Assembly: GCF_003268635.1 (NCBI RefSeq)
Contig: NZ_CP029639.1
Span: forward strand, 4,661,501-4,725,500
Length of the DNA stretch: 64,000 nucleotides
From: Paenibacillus sp. DCT19
Lineage (GTDB): Bacteria > Bacillota > Bacilli > Paenibacillales > Paenibacillaceae
Reading direction: 5' to 3'
The translations under genes were made by a program, and so were the position numbers. The notes under the pieces are model-generated. The model was not told where the DNA came from. It was given only the letters and a program-made list of their open reading frames with translations, and ran no database searches. Shown here piece by piece: positions 34,568-44,516 of this stretch; positions within the stretch are counted from its first letter, which is position 1, and each line of letters starts with the position of its first letter.

Positions 34568-35736
34568 TTCTTTGCCATAATTCGTTCCCCAGCTCTTCGT
34601 TGCTGGATCTGCAGTCTTGGGAGAAGGCTGACTGCCCGACGCACAGAGCCCATCGCGAATGCGTCGCTCTCTTGACCACTAGCAAAATACACTTGAACAG
34701 CCGAGCCGGATTCTGGCATGCTGTAGAATCCACCGCCATCTCCGGCATATACAGCCGAATAAGGCATCCAGCTTGCTTCCGCTTCCGATTGCGAGGCATC
34801 CACATCCAGATGGACTTTTACCGTGTCTTTGGTAACACCGATAATTTTGCCTTCTAGTGCTGCTCCGGCAATGTCATCGTTCCTGATTTCATTTTGCCGA
34901 ATTCCACTTTCTGGACTAAGCGTAACCGTATGTCGAAGCAACCCTCCTACCGTTTGGCTTACACAAGCGGCTACTTTCAGCTCCTCCTCGTGGAAGAGCA
35001 CAGTATCTCCAAGCGCCAACCAGCGATGGGTATCTATCATATAACTCGTGAAGTCTTTCTCCGTTACCCCCATAGCACCTACCGACCAAGCTTCTTTCAA
35101 CGCCTTCATATCTCTCCTTAGCGTATACGCTTGATCTGGCAGTTCCGTATACCGGCCATCTGGCACGCCAATATACAGTTTAGGAGAGTCAGCTGATATT
35201 TCCGGAATGATCGCTGCGCCGAACCGTGACGCGAGTCGGCGTAAGAAAGCCCAATCCGTCTCTCGATATTGCAGCGTTAAGGCTCCTAGTTTCGAGCTTC
35301 CACTCACATAATCAATGACATCTGATCTCGGATAAACCTTCAATACCTGCCGAATGACGTCCTCACAGTCCTGATCCTTGTTCTGGAACGAACGAATACG
35401 AGGTTCTATGTCTAGCAGATACGAATAAGACACTGCCTCTAGCTCCAATATGTATATCCCTTGTACTCGGCGGATGCTAACATCCAGTACAAGTCCTTGG
35501 AACAGCTTGCGAACTTCCTGCCCCTGTTCTCCGATCTCCACCAACGACACGGTCTCATCTTTGGCGAGCCGGTTCAGATCCTGATCCTGATGATCTTCTG
35601 GAATAATGCCTTGCAAATACAAGCGAGCATGTTCTCCTGCACTCCGCTCGATCCGCAAATGTTGTATGTTCTGCAACGTGTATGGAGATATACATCGGAT
35701 ATTCCCCATACCCACTGCCGCTTCCACTACACTCAT
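34564..35736 (-). CDS. N-terminal part of the same VgrG effector (gp27 and OB domains)
   Basis: About 390 residues. LRIERSAGEHARLYLQGIIP and TLQYRETDWAFLRRLASRFG are typical of the gp27-like part of VgrG/Pvc8 spikes; GFYSMPESGSAVQVYFASGQ is the OB fold. The end (after GSVRR) is an artefact of a frame change: with one extra G in the run at 34635-34637 the protein continues SQPSPKTADPATKSWGTN into the next part. The rejoined protein would be about 850 residues: a spike carrying its own nuclease. It follows the PAAR-like gene in the same operon. Confidence 0.85.
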   Translation of the reverse strand: MSVVEAAVGMGNIRCISPYTLQNIQHLRIERSAGEHARLYLQGIIPEDHQDQDLNRLAKDETVSLVEIGEQGQEVRKLFQGLVLDVSIRRVQGIYILELEAVSYSYLLDIEPRIRSFQNKDQDCEDVIRQVLKVYPRSDVIDYVSGSSKLGALTLQYRETDWAFLRRLASRFGAAIIPEISADSPKLYIGVPDGRYTELPDQAYTLRRDMKALKEAWSVGAMGVTEKDFTSYMIDTHRWLALGDTVLFHEEELKVAACVSQTVGGLLRHTVTLSPESGIRQNEIRNDDIAGAALEGKIIGVTKDTVKVHLDVDASQSEAEASWMPYSAVYAGDGGGFYSMPESGSAVQVYFASGQESDAFAMGSVRRAVSLLPRLQIQQRRAGERIMAKK

Positions 35737-35805
35737 CGTCTCACTTCTTTCCTAGCAATGTCAGCACACGGAAAAAAGGTCTCAGCTATAGCTCTAAGAT
35801 GTTCA

Positions 35806-36282
35806 TTACCTGATGTTACCGCCAAACCCGGTTGTGCCGCCTATGGAAGACCCTCCAAGCTCTTGACCATCATCTTCAATCTGGATGTAGCCTCCGTGGA
35901 GACACATATTCATGCAGGTACTTAACAGTGCAGGTTCATTCTCAATGAGCACATCTGTTTTGCCCTCCATCCATGGTGTAGAGATGGAAGGAATACAGGG
36001 TGCCTTCTGGACACCTTCAATATCGAATTCACCTGTCTGAACGACAGGATTCAATTGGCTGGTACAGTTACCAAACGGCATGATGTGAATCATCGGTGTT
36101 GCATCAGCCACGTTCAGTTGTGCTTTCTCCTTTAGATGCACGCCATGGCTGTAAGGTATTTTCAATCGATTCAACTGTGTACCACAAGAACAACTTAAGA
36201 TCGCTCCGGCCACAACATACGTTGGGCCTCCAGCCCCTTCATCCACTACATCCGGTCTCGTCGCTCCAATCGCTTCAGCCAT
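35806..36282 (-). CDS. PAAR-like DUF4280 protein (spike tip)
   Basis: About 158 residues. YVVAGAILSCSCGTQLNRLK, PFGNCTSQLNP, KAPCIPSISTPWMEGKTDVL and LLSTCMNMCLHGGYIQ match DUF4280, a PAAR-like family with conserved cysteines that can cap a VgrG spike. The ATG at 36282 lies 7 nt after AGGAGG. It is followed by the VgrG effector gene and would form the sharpened end of the needle. Confidence 0.88.
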   Translation of the reverse strand: MAEAIGATRPDVVDEGAGGPTYVVAGAILSCSCGTQLNRLKIPYSHGVHLKEKAQLNVADATPMIHIMPFGNCTSQLNPVVQTGEFDIEGVQKAPCIPSISTPWMEGKTDVLIENEPALLSTCMNMCLHGGYIQIEDDGQELGGSSIGGTTGFGGNIR

Positions 36283-36319
36283 TGATTTTCCTCCTCCGCT
36301 GGGTTTCACCCAGATGATT

Positions 36320-36889
36320 TTATAGACTCAGTAAACGGTTCTCCCCTTCAACCTGATTCACACGTTGCAACCGCAAACCAGTATATTCCCTTCGTAATAT
36401 TGCTTCAGCCAGAGCAAGATTCACCAATATCACCGTTTCTCGCAATCGTTCATCCGCCACATAAATAATGGGCCAAGATGTGCTGCTTAATTGATCCGCA
36501 TCAACTTGAAGCACATTTAACTTGCCACTATTGTCAAAGGTACTGCTTCGAGATAGAGCATTCAGACGTGGAGGCACCATGAACCAATACGGATGCAATT
36601 GCTGTCTTTCCATGTCCATCAATCCAACCAAACGAAACATGAGACGTGGGGCAAAGGTATGTAACAGGCGTTTAAGCTCATCCGACCACAATGGATATGG
36701 GCGTTCAATCAGATCTACAGCTACAGGCCTTCGATTCGGACGGATGGTAAACTGTAAATTCGATTGTTCGAGTTCATTTAATTGCTCGCCTCTCATCCAC
36801 TCAGGCTGAATAATACTTTTGACTCCCACGGGCTCAATCGCTCCTGTTACACGTGTATCCTGTATGATTTGGAACCAATTGTGCCTCAT
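36320..36889 (-). CDS. Imm11-like (DUF1629) protein of the injection cluster
   Basis: About 189 residues. IERPYPLWSDELKRLLHTFA, QQLHPYWFMVPPRLNALSRS and ETVILVNLALAEAILRREYT resemble Imm11/DUF1629 proteins. Inside a structural operon it may act as an adaptor or chaperone for effector loading rather than as immunity. Its start overlaps the end of the pentapeptide-repeat gene by 4 bases, so the two are translationally coupled. Confidence 0.6.
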   Translation of the reverse strand: MRHNWFQIIQDTRVTGAIEPVGVKSIIQPEWMRGEQLNELEQSNLQFTIRPNRRPVAVDLIERPYPLWSDELKRLLHTFAPRLMFRLVGLMDMERQQLHPYWFMVPPRLNALSRSSTFDNSGKLNVLQVDADQLSSTSWPIIYVADERLRETVILVNLALAEAILRREYTGLRLQRVNQVEGENRLLSL

Positions 36890-38163
36890 ACGAGCTTTCC
36901 TCCTTGCCCTGAGCTCTTATCCAATAATTGCGCTAACTGTTCTTCCATCATGCCAGCCATATGATCTATTCCTTCTCGTATCCGTACTACCGGGCGATCC
37001 AGAATGCGGCAAGAAGTTCCAAGATCCATTTGCGCTCTGTCCAAACGGGAACCTGTGAAATCCACTTTAGATACATCCGTCCCTCGAAAATCCGTATCAG
37101 CCAAATTGCACACGCCAAACACGGTGTTTTCAATCGATGCTTCTCTAAAATCGGCTCCTTGAAGATCTGCCAGTATAAAGTCAGCTTCTCTTAGATCCGC
37201 CCCTGCGAAGGAAACTGGGTTGAATCCAGGTGCATCCCAGATCTCTGGATTAGGCATCCCCTGCCTTGCTTCAATTCCATGAAATAGAGCGCCAACCATC
37301 CTACAGTTTCGGAACCGGGCGCCGTACATCTGGCTGCCATTCCAGCGAGTGTCCGTTAAGTCACATTGTTCCCACACCGTGTTTACCAGATTGCTATTTT
37401 CGAATTGACTCCCGCCAAACGCAATATCGCGAAACGCTGAGAAACGGAAATCCATTCCACTGTAGTCTCCTCCAGCCAGATCCAGATGTTCTAAGGCTGC
37501 ATAGCCGTAGACTTCTTCTGTTCTTTCAGCGAGCCACTTTCGGATCTCGACTTCATCCGCAGGTTCAGCATCTGTTTTGTATACCAACTCACTGACATCC
37601 AAATATTCACCTACACGTACTTCAATAGCAGGACACTTCTCTAGATTAATAAATGATTCACATTGCACTGCCTCGGGCATCGCTTGGTGGATCAGATGAG
37701 TTACATAAGCATGTCCATGCGCTGCTTCTCGTAATAACAAGCGTTCCAGTTCTGGTTGTGTAATGGAGCCTGTATAGGAAGATCCCGGTCGCTCCAATTC
37801 CTCCTTCCAGCAAGCCAGCATAATATCCAGGTAGCCAAACGCCCATGAAGCATCGTAAGCTCCCTCAATAGGAGAAGGATCGAATAACCACGTTTCGTCT
37901 GCAGCTTCGGTCAAATAGAGAGCCTTCCCTTCTAGCAATTGTGTTCGAAGTAGAGAATACGTGAAGTGTCCCACGGCTCCATGTTCACCGATGTTCTGCA
38001 TGTCCAGTACCAACTGGCACTGCTTGGCAAAATGCCGAATAAATTCTGCTTTCAGTCGTTCGCGATTCTGCTGATAGACCTGCTCCCATTGCAGCATCAC
38101 ACGATTCCGCAGAGGTATTACGATCTCTTGCTTGAACTGCTCAAGCGCAGTAGTCACGAGCAT
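36886..38163 (-). CDS. pentapeptide-repeat protein of the injection cluster
   Basis: About 425 residues. The first half is helical. From about residue 225 come pentapeptide repeats of the A(D/N)LxX type, for example FAGADLREADFILADLQGAD and VCNLADTDFRGTDVSKVDFT, which build a square beta-helix. The end is a helical tail. Proteins of this kind occur next to VgrG genes as effector adaptors or as part of the spike; which applies here is not known. Confidence 0.85.
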   Translation of the reverse strand: MLVTTALEQFKQEIVIPLRNRVMLQWEQVYQQNRERLKAEFIRHFAKQCQLVLDMQNIGEHGAVGHFTYSLLRTQLLEGKALYLTEAADETWLFDPSPIEGAYDASWAFGYLDIMLACWKEELERPGSSYTGSITQPELERLLLREAAHGHAYVTHLIHQAMPEAVQCESFINLEKCPAIEVRVGEYLDVSELVYKTDAEPADEVEIRKWLAERTEEVYGYAALEHLDLAGGDYSGMDFRFSAFRDIAFGGSQFENSNLVNTVWEQCDLTDTRWNGSQMYGARFRNCRMVGALFHGIEARQGMPNPEIWDAPGFNPVSFAGADLREADFILADLQGADFREASIENTVFGVCNLADTDFRGTDVSKVDFTGSRLDRAQMDLGTSCRILDRPVVRIREGIDHMAGMMEEQLAQLLDKSSGQGGKLV

Positions 38164-38246
38164 CCCCCTCTTCCTTGAATGTCATTAATTCGTTGTCAGA
38201 TGAATATTGTAAACATTTTTCGCTTTATACTCTTTGTTACTAGCGT

Positions 38247-39671
38247 TTAATTGGTTTTCAATTCAGTTCCTACTAGAGAGGTCGTACCATCCATTTTGAT
38301 ATTACTCTCTTTGCAGGTTAGACTGATTTCTTCCTTCGCAGAGAACACAATGCTTTTCTCAGCATTCATCATAATATCTTCCTTAGCAGAGATCGTGATC
38401 TGCTGACTACTAATAATCTCAATCCCCCCGCCTTCACTGAGACGAATAAAGATCTCCCCATCCTTGCCAGTAACAATCACCTCTTCAGGTGTCATCTTCA
38501 ATTCCTTCCCTGCTGCTGTACGGAAGTATTTGTGATCTGGGTTGCTCAGCTTGTTGCTCTCACCCTCATCCGAGTTCTGACGTACCGAGCTTGTAGCGAC
38601 CCCTTCTTCTTCCTTGTTACCAGGGAAATACACCCGCACATGATCGCCTTTCTCCGGCATAACGTACCAACCACTGTTTCCTTCTGCGGTATACACAGAT
38701 TGGTAAGGAAAAGCATGTGCCTCACCCTCATTCTGAGCTTGATCGATTTGCAGATGTATCTTCAATTTATCTTTACTAATACCGATAACGACACCTTGCA
38801 AGGAAACGCCAATAATTTTATCGTTATAAAATGTATTTTGTCTGAGACCCCGGTGAGTACTCAGTGTATAACGGTGCTTTAATAGTCCATTTTTCATTTC
38901 CGTAAAAGCTTCATATACGTACAGCAGCTTGCCTTTAAATTCAATGGCATTTCCCAGATCAAGTACACGGTTCGTCTCAACCTCGTAATACACATAGTCC
39001 TCCTCACCCACCTCAACCTTCGTGTTCTGAGAAGTGTATCGGAATTTATCCATCCGTTTGCGAACTCTGTAGTTAAAATCCTGCAGCTTGCCTTTAGATG
39101 AAGTATCGAACAAACCAAAATAAAATTTGGGTGTATCAAATACGGAAGCAGGCATGAGTCCTGTCCGCAGTCGAGATGCAATCCGCTTCAGAAATTGCCA
39201 ATCCGTCTCCTCATACTGAAGAGTAAACTTTCCAATCGCTGCTCCGTCCGTCGCCGCATCCATAATATCGATATTAGGGTAACCAGCCGCAATCTGATCC
39301 AATAGCTGGGGATATGTCATACTGTGGTTTTGAAAAGAACGACTTTTCTTACGGATATCGAGTTCATGGGTATGGGAGATGCCCTCAACTTCAAGTAAGT
39401 AGACGCCGCCCTGCACCATAACGCTAACATTAAGGATTAGACCGCTGAACAATACAGATGTACTGCCTTGATCATCGACTTGGCTAATCTCCACAAGTGT
39501 ATCGGAACCACTTAAACGTACATAAGAATCCTTCTTCTCTTCATCTACAATTCCCGTGAATCTCACACGAGCGTGCTCATTCATCTGTTTAGTAATCGTT
39601 AACTCACGAAGACTAATTACCTCAAATGGACTCACTCTCACATTTTTGTAAGATAAGGCTTCAATGCTCAT
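38247..39671 (-). CDS. VgrG/Pvc8-type spike protein
   Basis: About 474 residues, complete. The gp27-like part (LRELTITKQMNEHARVRFTG, KFTLQYEETDWQFLKRIASR), the OB fold (SGWYVMPEKGDHVRVYFPGN) and a short beta-helix end (SQQITISAKEDIMMNAEKSI) are all visible. It has no toxin extension, so it is the structural spike, in contrast with the second VgrG. Its start overlaps the stop of the DcrB-like gene. Confidence 0.92.
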   Translation of the reverse strand: MSIEALSYKNVRVSPFEVISLRELTITKQMNEHARVRFTGIVDEEKKDSYVRLSGSDTLVEISQVDDQGSTSVLFSGLILNVSVMVQGGVYLLEVEGISHTHELDIRKKSRSFQNHSMTYPQLLDQIAAGYPNIDIMDAATDGAAIGKFTLQYEETDWQFLKRIASRLRTGLMPASVFDTPKFYFGLFDTSSKGKLQDFNYRVRKRMDKFRYTSQNTKVEVGEEDYVYYEVETNRVLDLGNAIEFKGKLLYVYEAFTEMKNGLLKHRYTLSTHRGLRQNTFYNDKIIGVSLQGVVIGISKDKLKIHLQIDQAQNEGEAHAFPYQSVYTAEGNSGWYVMPEKGDHVRVYFPGNKEEEGVATSSVRQNSDEGESNKLSNPDHKYFRTAAGKELKMTPEEVIVTGKDGEIFIRLSEGGGIEIISSQQITISAKEDIMMNAEKSIVFSAKEEISLTCKESNIKMDGTTSLVGTELKTN

Positions 39672-40303
39672 TCTCCAGCATCCCTTTCGTCATGGACTTC
39701 AAATCGAACCGAATTCATGATTGCTGAAGCCACGCGTTGCCAGTCATCCAGTTCATGGTCTGTACAATTGAAAGTACAGATTAGTGCCCGATCCTCCAAA
39801 GAAGTAAATAACATCAAATGATATAAGTTTGCGTATACGACAGGAGTCAAAAATTCACATGTCGCCGCTTCACGTCCTCCGACCATGCGATCTCCATCCC
39901 CGTACCACTTCGTGAGCTTCTGCGTTCGCCGCAATATCTGAATCATGCTCTGTTTAAATAACGGTAGATCCTCTGCAGGTAATGGATTTATCGTATGGTT
40001 CACTGCGATATTAATCGTGCCCTCAGCATTGGTGTAGATTGTGCTTGGTCTATGCTGTGAAGGGTACTTCATATTCATCATTTGTTCAGACATCGGTTTG
40101 AACGTTCGAGGCAGCATCATCCACAGCTTGCCTTCCAGCAGTTCTGTTTCCTGAAAAGAATACGGGTTGCCACCAATTTGTAGAAAAGCTGCCTTCAAAT
40201 CCGGCTCAGGGTCTTCTGGGATATGCCCATAATTGTCATCTTCAACCGAATTCATTTTCATGCCGTTCATCATTGCAACAATCTTCTCATCCCAATGCTT
40301 CAT
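39668..40303 (-). CDS. DcrB/DUF1795-like protein, possible effector chaperone
   Basis: About 211 residues. GKLWMMLPRTFKPMSEQMMN, TIYTNAEGTINIAVNHTI and a C-terminal YHLMLFTSLEDRALICTFNC strand set resemble DcrB (DUF1795). Eag chaperones of T6SS have this fold and protect transmembrane parts of effectors during loading. The ATG at 40303 follows GGGAGG by 8 nt. The effector at 33 kb has a hydrophobic helical part, which would suit such a partner. The role is inferred. Confidence 0.6.
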   Translation of the reverse strand: MKHWDEKIVAMMNGMKMNSVEDDNYGHIPEDPEPDLKAAFLQIGGNPYSFQETELLEGKLWMMLPRTFKPMSEQMMNMKYPSQHRPSTIYTNAEGTINIAVNHTINPLPAEDLPLFKQSMIQILRRTQKLTKWYGDGDRMVGGREAATCEFLTPVVYANLYHLMLFTSLEDRALICTFNCTDHELDDWQRVASAIMNSVRFEVHDERDAGE

Positions 40304-40331
40304 TGTTACATCCTCCCTTGCTGTTCCAAAT

Positions 40332-41105
40332 TCAATCCACAATCATCCGATGTGGCCCGCCCACCGGCATACCTGAGCGACCGGATCCGCGGCCAGCATT
40401 CGCCAATATGCGGTCTAGATATCGATGAATCTGTGCGTTGTCATACTCCCGGTACTCGAGACCCAACCGATTCGCAATATGATGCAGGATGACGCTTCTT
40501 GCAATTGTGCCTTCGTTCAGGCACATCATGGCAAAGATCAGATCCTGGGGATCAGAGGTTCCTGTGCGAAGTAGTCTCTCTGCATAATCTTTCATAACGA
40601 GAGGGGATAATGTGCTAACTCCTTCCGCAGCATATGCGACATGAATAACATGAAGCGTGTTGAACTCTGTTGCTAGATCGGCAAAGGTCTGATAATCCCG
40701 CCTGAGTCTGGCGCCTTCCTTCAGCTTGAACCGCGCGAGCTCCATTTCACTGGAATCACAGGTAGCCTCCTCATCCAGCCGAAGTTCTGCATGACTGGCT
40801 GTCATGTCACTTAGCTTCTCATCCTCGGTAAATCGAAGTTTCAGCACATTCACCCTGCCCGTAGCCTGATATTCCAGCTCAGCAGACTCGGTTAACATAT
40901 ACAATCTTCCCTTGTGCAGCACCATTCCCGGAGTAACCACCAGCTTGTCCGGGTATACCTCCACCTCTGCGCCTGCAAGGATACCATCCGCGTAACTACG
41001 GTAGTACAACTCCATGTAGTCTCGGGGATAGTCCCGTAGTTCCTCCAGCATTGATGTCTTGAGAATTCTGCCTTTATGAAAATGGGGATAGGAATACGTG
41101 AACAT
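40332..41105 (-). CDS. baseplate-like structural protein
   Basis: About 257 residues. LEELRDYPRDYMELYYRSYA, DGILAGAEVEVYPDKLVVTP and GMVLHKGRLYMLTESAELEY resemble phage tail baseplate proteins and, less closely, the front of TssK. The second half is helical, ending in a Gly/Arg-rich tail. Start ATG at 41105 after AGGAGGGG. It lies 31 bases after the Hsp70-like gene. No finer assignment is possible from sequence alone. Confidence 0.55.
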   Translation of the reverse strand: MFTYSYPHFHKGRILKTSMLEELRDYPRDYMELYYRSYADGILAGAEVEVYPDKLVVTPGMVLHKGRLYMLTESAELEYQATGRVNVLKLRFTEDEKLSDMTASHAELRLDEEATCDSSEMELARFKLKEGARLRRDYQTFADLATEFNTLHVIHVAYAAEGVSTLSPLVMKDYAERLLRTGTSDPQDLIFAMMCLNEGTIARSVILHHIANRLGLEYREYDNAQIHRYLDRILANAGRGSGRSGMPVGGPHRMIVD

Positions 41106-41136
41106 GAACGTTTCCCCTCCTTTCTGCTGACGATGT

Positions 41137-43788
41137 TCATTTCATTCCGTCAAAAAAATCCAACTCGGACAAATCCGTCTCGAATGGGAGCAGCTTCTGC
41201 GAACCAAGATACAATCGTTCATTTCTACGAGCTACAGGAAGTACGTGGAAGCCCCAATGACGATCATCCGGGTAAACAAAAAACTTCGTCTCTCCGTTCA
41301 CGATGGAGTCCGTATCATCCTGCGGAATTTTGTCTCCATATTGCGCACGGATATCTTCGTACAGAACCTCTTTATATGCATCCTGACGATTGGAATACAC
41401 AAATTTCTGTCTCAGTTGACCATCGTTTCCGCTCAGATATAATTCCACTTCTGCTGTCTCGAACGGGCGAGATATGCTTCCGGGGATTCCGTCACTGCGA
41501 TCCAGACTACTGATCAACACTTTTTCACGTCCATTGTGGGTGTATGCACTCACGGTATACGGGATAACAGCCGCATCATGTGTAATCTCTGCCTGAACAG
41601 CACCTGTTTTGCGGGCACTCAGATAACGGATCGCTCCTCGGAGACAGGCAAGTTTGAGATCTGGTACACGTCCTTCCGCAGGTTTTTGCCGAAACTCGAT
41701 GCTCCTGCCTGGAACAAACTCCTTCAACGCTTCCCGAAATACATCAATGCGGCAGGATTGGCCTGTCAGCTTGATAATGGAGTATTGACTCATCTTTCCT
41801 TGCCGATAGAAGTCATCCAGAAACTTCCGGACTACCTCATAGATATCTGCTTTAATCAGTTGAGTAATCTCTTTGATGTTGAACACAACATCAGGAAACT
41901 CATACTCGTCCTTCAGTTCCCCGCCACGTTCCACGGACAGAAACCATCGTTCCATGGTCGTGATCTGTAGATCACTATCTCGATCATCTTCCATCTCGGA
42001 ATGGAATCGATTGCGTAGGATACCTGTTTTGCGGAAAAATTGCTGCTTCATCTCTTCGGCGATCTCCCACAGAAAATAAAAGTTGCCTCTTACCCGCAAG
42101 TATTCATCCCGTGAACGGTTCTCCCTACGTGCAAAAGCAGTAGGTATGATCTGTTCGGCCTCCTCGTAACGCTGCTCCAGCTTCTGATACACGGACTTCA
42201 CGCCTTCTTCGTCCACTTGGCGAAATACATCTGCACCAGGTGCTTCAATTAAATGATCAATATCCGTTACTTGGCGGCGGCCACTGTAATAATCGGCGAA
42301 TACAATTTTCATGAACTGCATGATGCGATATGTAATGTTGTGACCCCCGAAGTTGGTATCCCCATTTTCGTACGTGGTATGGATGTCCAGCTTATACGCC
42401 ATATGTCCGTCTTCCATCGTAAATGCGCAGGATGACAAGTCGGTCGTTCCACCGCCGCAATCAATCACGAGTGCATGATACATCTGCCCTTCCATGAACA
42501 CACCGCGTTCCATACCATCCGCAAGCGTGTTATAGAGAACAGCCATCCCCTCATCCAGCGCATAAGTCTGTTCAATCTGATAGTCGGGAAGCATCTCCCC
42601 GAACATCTGCAAAAACTGTGTTTTCATCTTCACCGGACTCGTAAAATGCACATGGCGGAACTTGCACTTGAATTGATGCTCTGCGGTTCGAATAATATAG
42701 CTCATGTACGCGCGTAGCAGATCCATCCGAGAAACGTTAGCTGCATTTCCATGAACATCGACGATTTCTTCTAGCTTGGTATAATTGTTCACCCAGCGCT
42801 TCATACTCCGGAACACACTGGCTCGGCTGCTGTATCCTCCGCGACGCATGCTTCGCAATGCCTCATAGCCGAATTCGTAACGAATATTTGCCGGATCGGA
42901 GCAATCTGCTACACCAATGGCCGTAGGTAACACTTCAATCCAGTCGGTGTCTTTGTAAGTAGGATCAGGAAATGCAACATAGTTAATGGCATCCATTCGA
43001 ACCCGTCCATTCAACAGATCCTGACTGCTGGGTGCTTGAATATAACCGTTATGCAAAAAGGCGCCTGCCGTCGTATTGGAGGTGCCAAAATCTATCGCAA
43101 GCACAGCTTCTGTTGGCTCAAGCTCCCGAATATCCAGATCAGCCAGTGGAATCTGAGTATATTGAATATGAACCGGAGGAAGAGGGCGGTTGGAGTAATA
43201 CGTCTGGTACAAATATTCCGAATCGCGTTTACGGAAAAAGAGAAGACTGTACTGTCTGTTTCCCGAACGCTTCCAAGTCGATCCACTGCCTGCCGTCAGA
43301 TAAAAAGTACCAGCTACAGTGTCATCCTTAACGAGGTTGAAGATGCCACACAGCTCCATGCTCTCATTGACCAACAGCACATTAGACTCCGTTAACCCTC
43401 CGGGTGCGGTGACGACGTATTGATCCAGCTTGTCCACCTTCAAACCTTCGTACAGAATAAGCCTTGCGGGAACACTGATTCCTCCATCACTGCTCATAGG
43501 AGCTGTCATATGACGGGATATTGCCTTTTGGATGCGCTCAAATCCACCATCATACGACTGATCGATCCACAATACATCGTCAGCCCCCAGAAATTTCAGA
43601 ATGATTCGAATCAACTCTTCGCGCTCCGTTCTGGGCCCCAATCCCTCAACTAAACGCTCTTTGTAACAAATGTTCCGCAATTGGAATGTCGTCATATCCA
43701 TTAGTTCTTCACGCGTATAACGCATCGTGCCTCTGGCTCGCTCCCTGCCGGTGGCGTCAGGATACAATCGGTATGAATAACCGTTCAT
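41137..43788 (-). CDS. Hsp70/actin-fold ATPase of the injection cluster
   Basis: About 883 residues. The actin-fold phosphate loops are clear: VLAIDFGTSNTTAGAF near residue 225 and LVIDCGGGTTDLSSCAF near 445, with the adenosine-type motif KLTGQSCRIDVFREAL near 670. The N-terminal 60 residues (MTTFQLRNICYKERLVEGLG, then REELIRIILKFL) look like a SAP motif. There is no typical Hsp70 substrate-binding domain; the C-terminus is beta-rich instead. With the DnaJ protein in the same cluster it could work as an assembly or disassembly chaperone, possibly replacing ClpV, which is absent. That is inference. Confidence 0.75.
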   Translation of the reverse strand: MNGYSYRLYPDATGRERARGTMRYTREELMDMTTFQLRNICYKERLVEGLGPRTEREELIRIILKFLGADDVLWIDQSYDGGFERIQKAISRHMTAPMSSDGGISVPARLILYEGLKVDKLDQYVVTAPGGLTESNVLLVNESMELCGIFNLVKDDTVAGTFYLTAGSGSTWKRSGNRQYSLLFFRKRDSEYLYQTYYSNRPLPPVHIQYTQIPLADLDIRELEPTEAVLAIDFGTSNTTAGAFLHNGYIQAPSSQDLLNGRVRMDAINYVAFPDPTYKDTDWIEVLPTAIGVADCSDPANIRYEFGYEALRSMRRGGYSSRASVFRSMKRWVNNYTKLEEIVDVHGNAANVSRMDLLRAYMSYIIRTAEHQFKCKFRHVHFTSPVKMKTQFLQMFGEMLPDYQIEQTYALDEGMAVLYNTLADGMERGVFMEGQMYHALVIDCGGGTTDLSSCAFTMEDGHMAYKLDIHTTYENGDTNFGGHNITYRIMQFMKIVFADYYSGRRQVTDIDHLIEAPGADVFRQVDEEGVKSVYQKLEQRYEEAEQIIPTAFARRENRSRDEYLRVRGNFYFLWEIAEEMKQQFFRKTGILRNRFHSEMEDDRDSDLQITTMERWFLSVERGGELKDEYEFPDVVFNIKEITQLIKADIYEVVRKFLDDFYRQGKMSQYSIIKLTGQSCRIDVFREALKEFVPGRSIEFRQKPAEGRVPDLKLACLRGAIRYLSARKTGAVQAEITHDAAVIPYTVSAYTHNGREKVLISSLDRSDGIPGSISRPFETAEVELYLSGNDGQLRQKFVYSNRQDAYKEVLYEDIRAQYGDKIPQDDTDSIVNGETKFFVYPDDRHWGFHVLPVARRNERLYLGSQKLLPFETDLSELDFFDGMK

Positions 43789-43819
43789 CTATGTTTCCTC
43801 CTTACAACTGTTACCGCTG

Positions 43820-44509
43820 CTAATATAGCGCAATACCGTCCTGTATCATCGTATAGTCCACATCCAATATGCCAAAATGATGACCCCAATAGATTTCCGT
43901 ATCGAAGCGAACCGGCAAAAATAATTCTAGAATCAGCTCCAACTTCTCCTTCGCCTCTGTGCGTTCCGCCTGTCCAATATATAAGAGCAATTCGTCCTTC
44001 TCCTCACAATTGGCATATAGAGTGGAGCGGGGAAACATCCGAACAAGTGTATCTCGTAGAAGATGTACAGCCTCGCCTGTATCGTACAAGCGGAGCATAT
44101 TACAAGCGATCACTTCCTGCTCCTCCGGGCCAAACAGCTCCAATCGCCGCTTAATTCGCTCCCCGTATACACCCGAATGCATATCATTCAGAATGAAACG
44201 AATGTAGTACTCCCGCTTGTTCATCCCCTGCATCAGATCCATATTCGCCAGAAAATGAATGACCAGATCAAATAACGCTTCCCGTAATTCCACCTGTTCT
44301 TCATTGTTGATATCAAACAAATCTCGGAATATATCAAAAAAGCGATAATACGGATTCACTTCGATCGTCCGTTCTACCCCTGAAGCATTTAGATTGGTAT
44401 GACTAAGCTCCATGTAAGGCGAGTACACGCGTGCAGGCACAAAAGATATATCGCGCAGATCAGCTCCACTTCGCTTCGCTCGAATGACGAGATCCCATAT
44501 ATAGTTCAT
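43820..44509 (-). CDS. uncharacterised injection-cluster protein (about 229 residues)
   Basis: Mainly helical, cytosolic, no family recognised. The start contains MNYIWDLVIRAKRSGADLRD and a YSPYMELS motif; the end is FGILDVDYTMIQDGIALY. The ATG at 44509 comes 7 bases after the stop of the previous gene. By position between two other cluster genes it is probably a baseplate or assembly component. Confidence 0.6.
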   Translation of the reverse strand: MNYIWDLVIRAKRSGADLRDISFVPARVYSPYMELSHTNLNASGVERTIEVNPYYRFFDIFRDLFDINNEEQVELREALFDLVIHFLANMDLMQGMNKREYYIRFILNDMHSGVYGERIKRRLELFGPEEQEVIACNMLRLYDTGEAVHLLRDTLVRMFPRSTLYANCEEKDELLLYIGQAERTEAKEKLELILELFLPVRFDTEIYWGHHFGILDVDYTMIQDGIALY

Positions 44510-44516
44510 GCCATAC

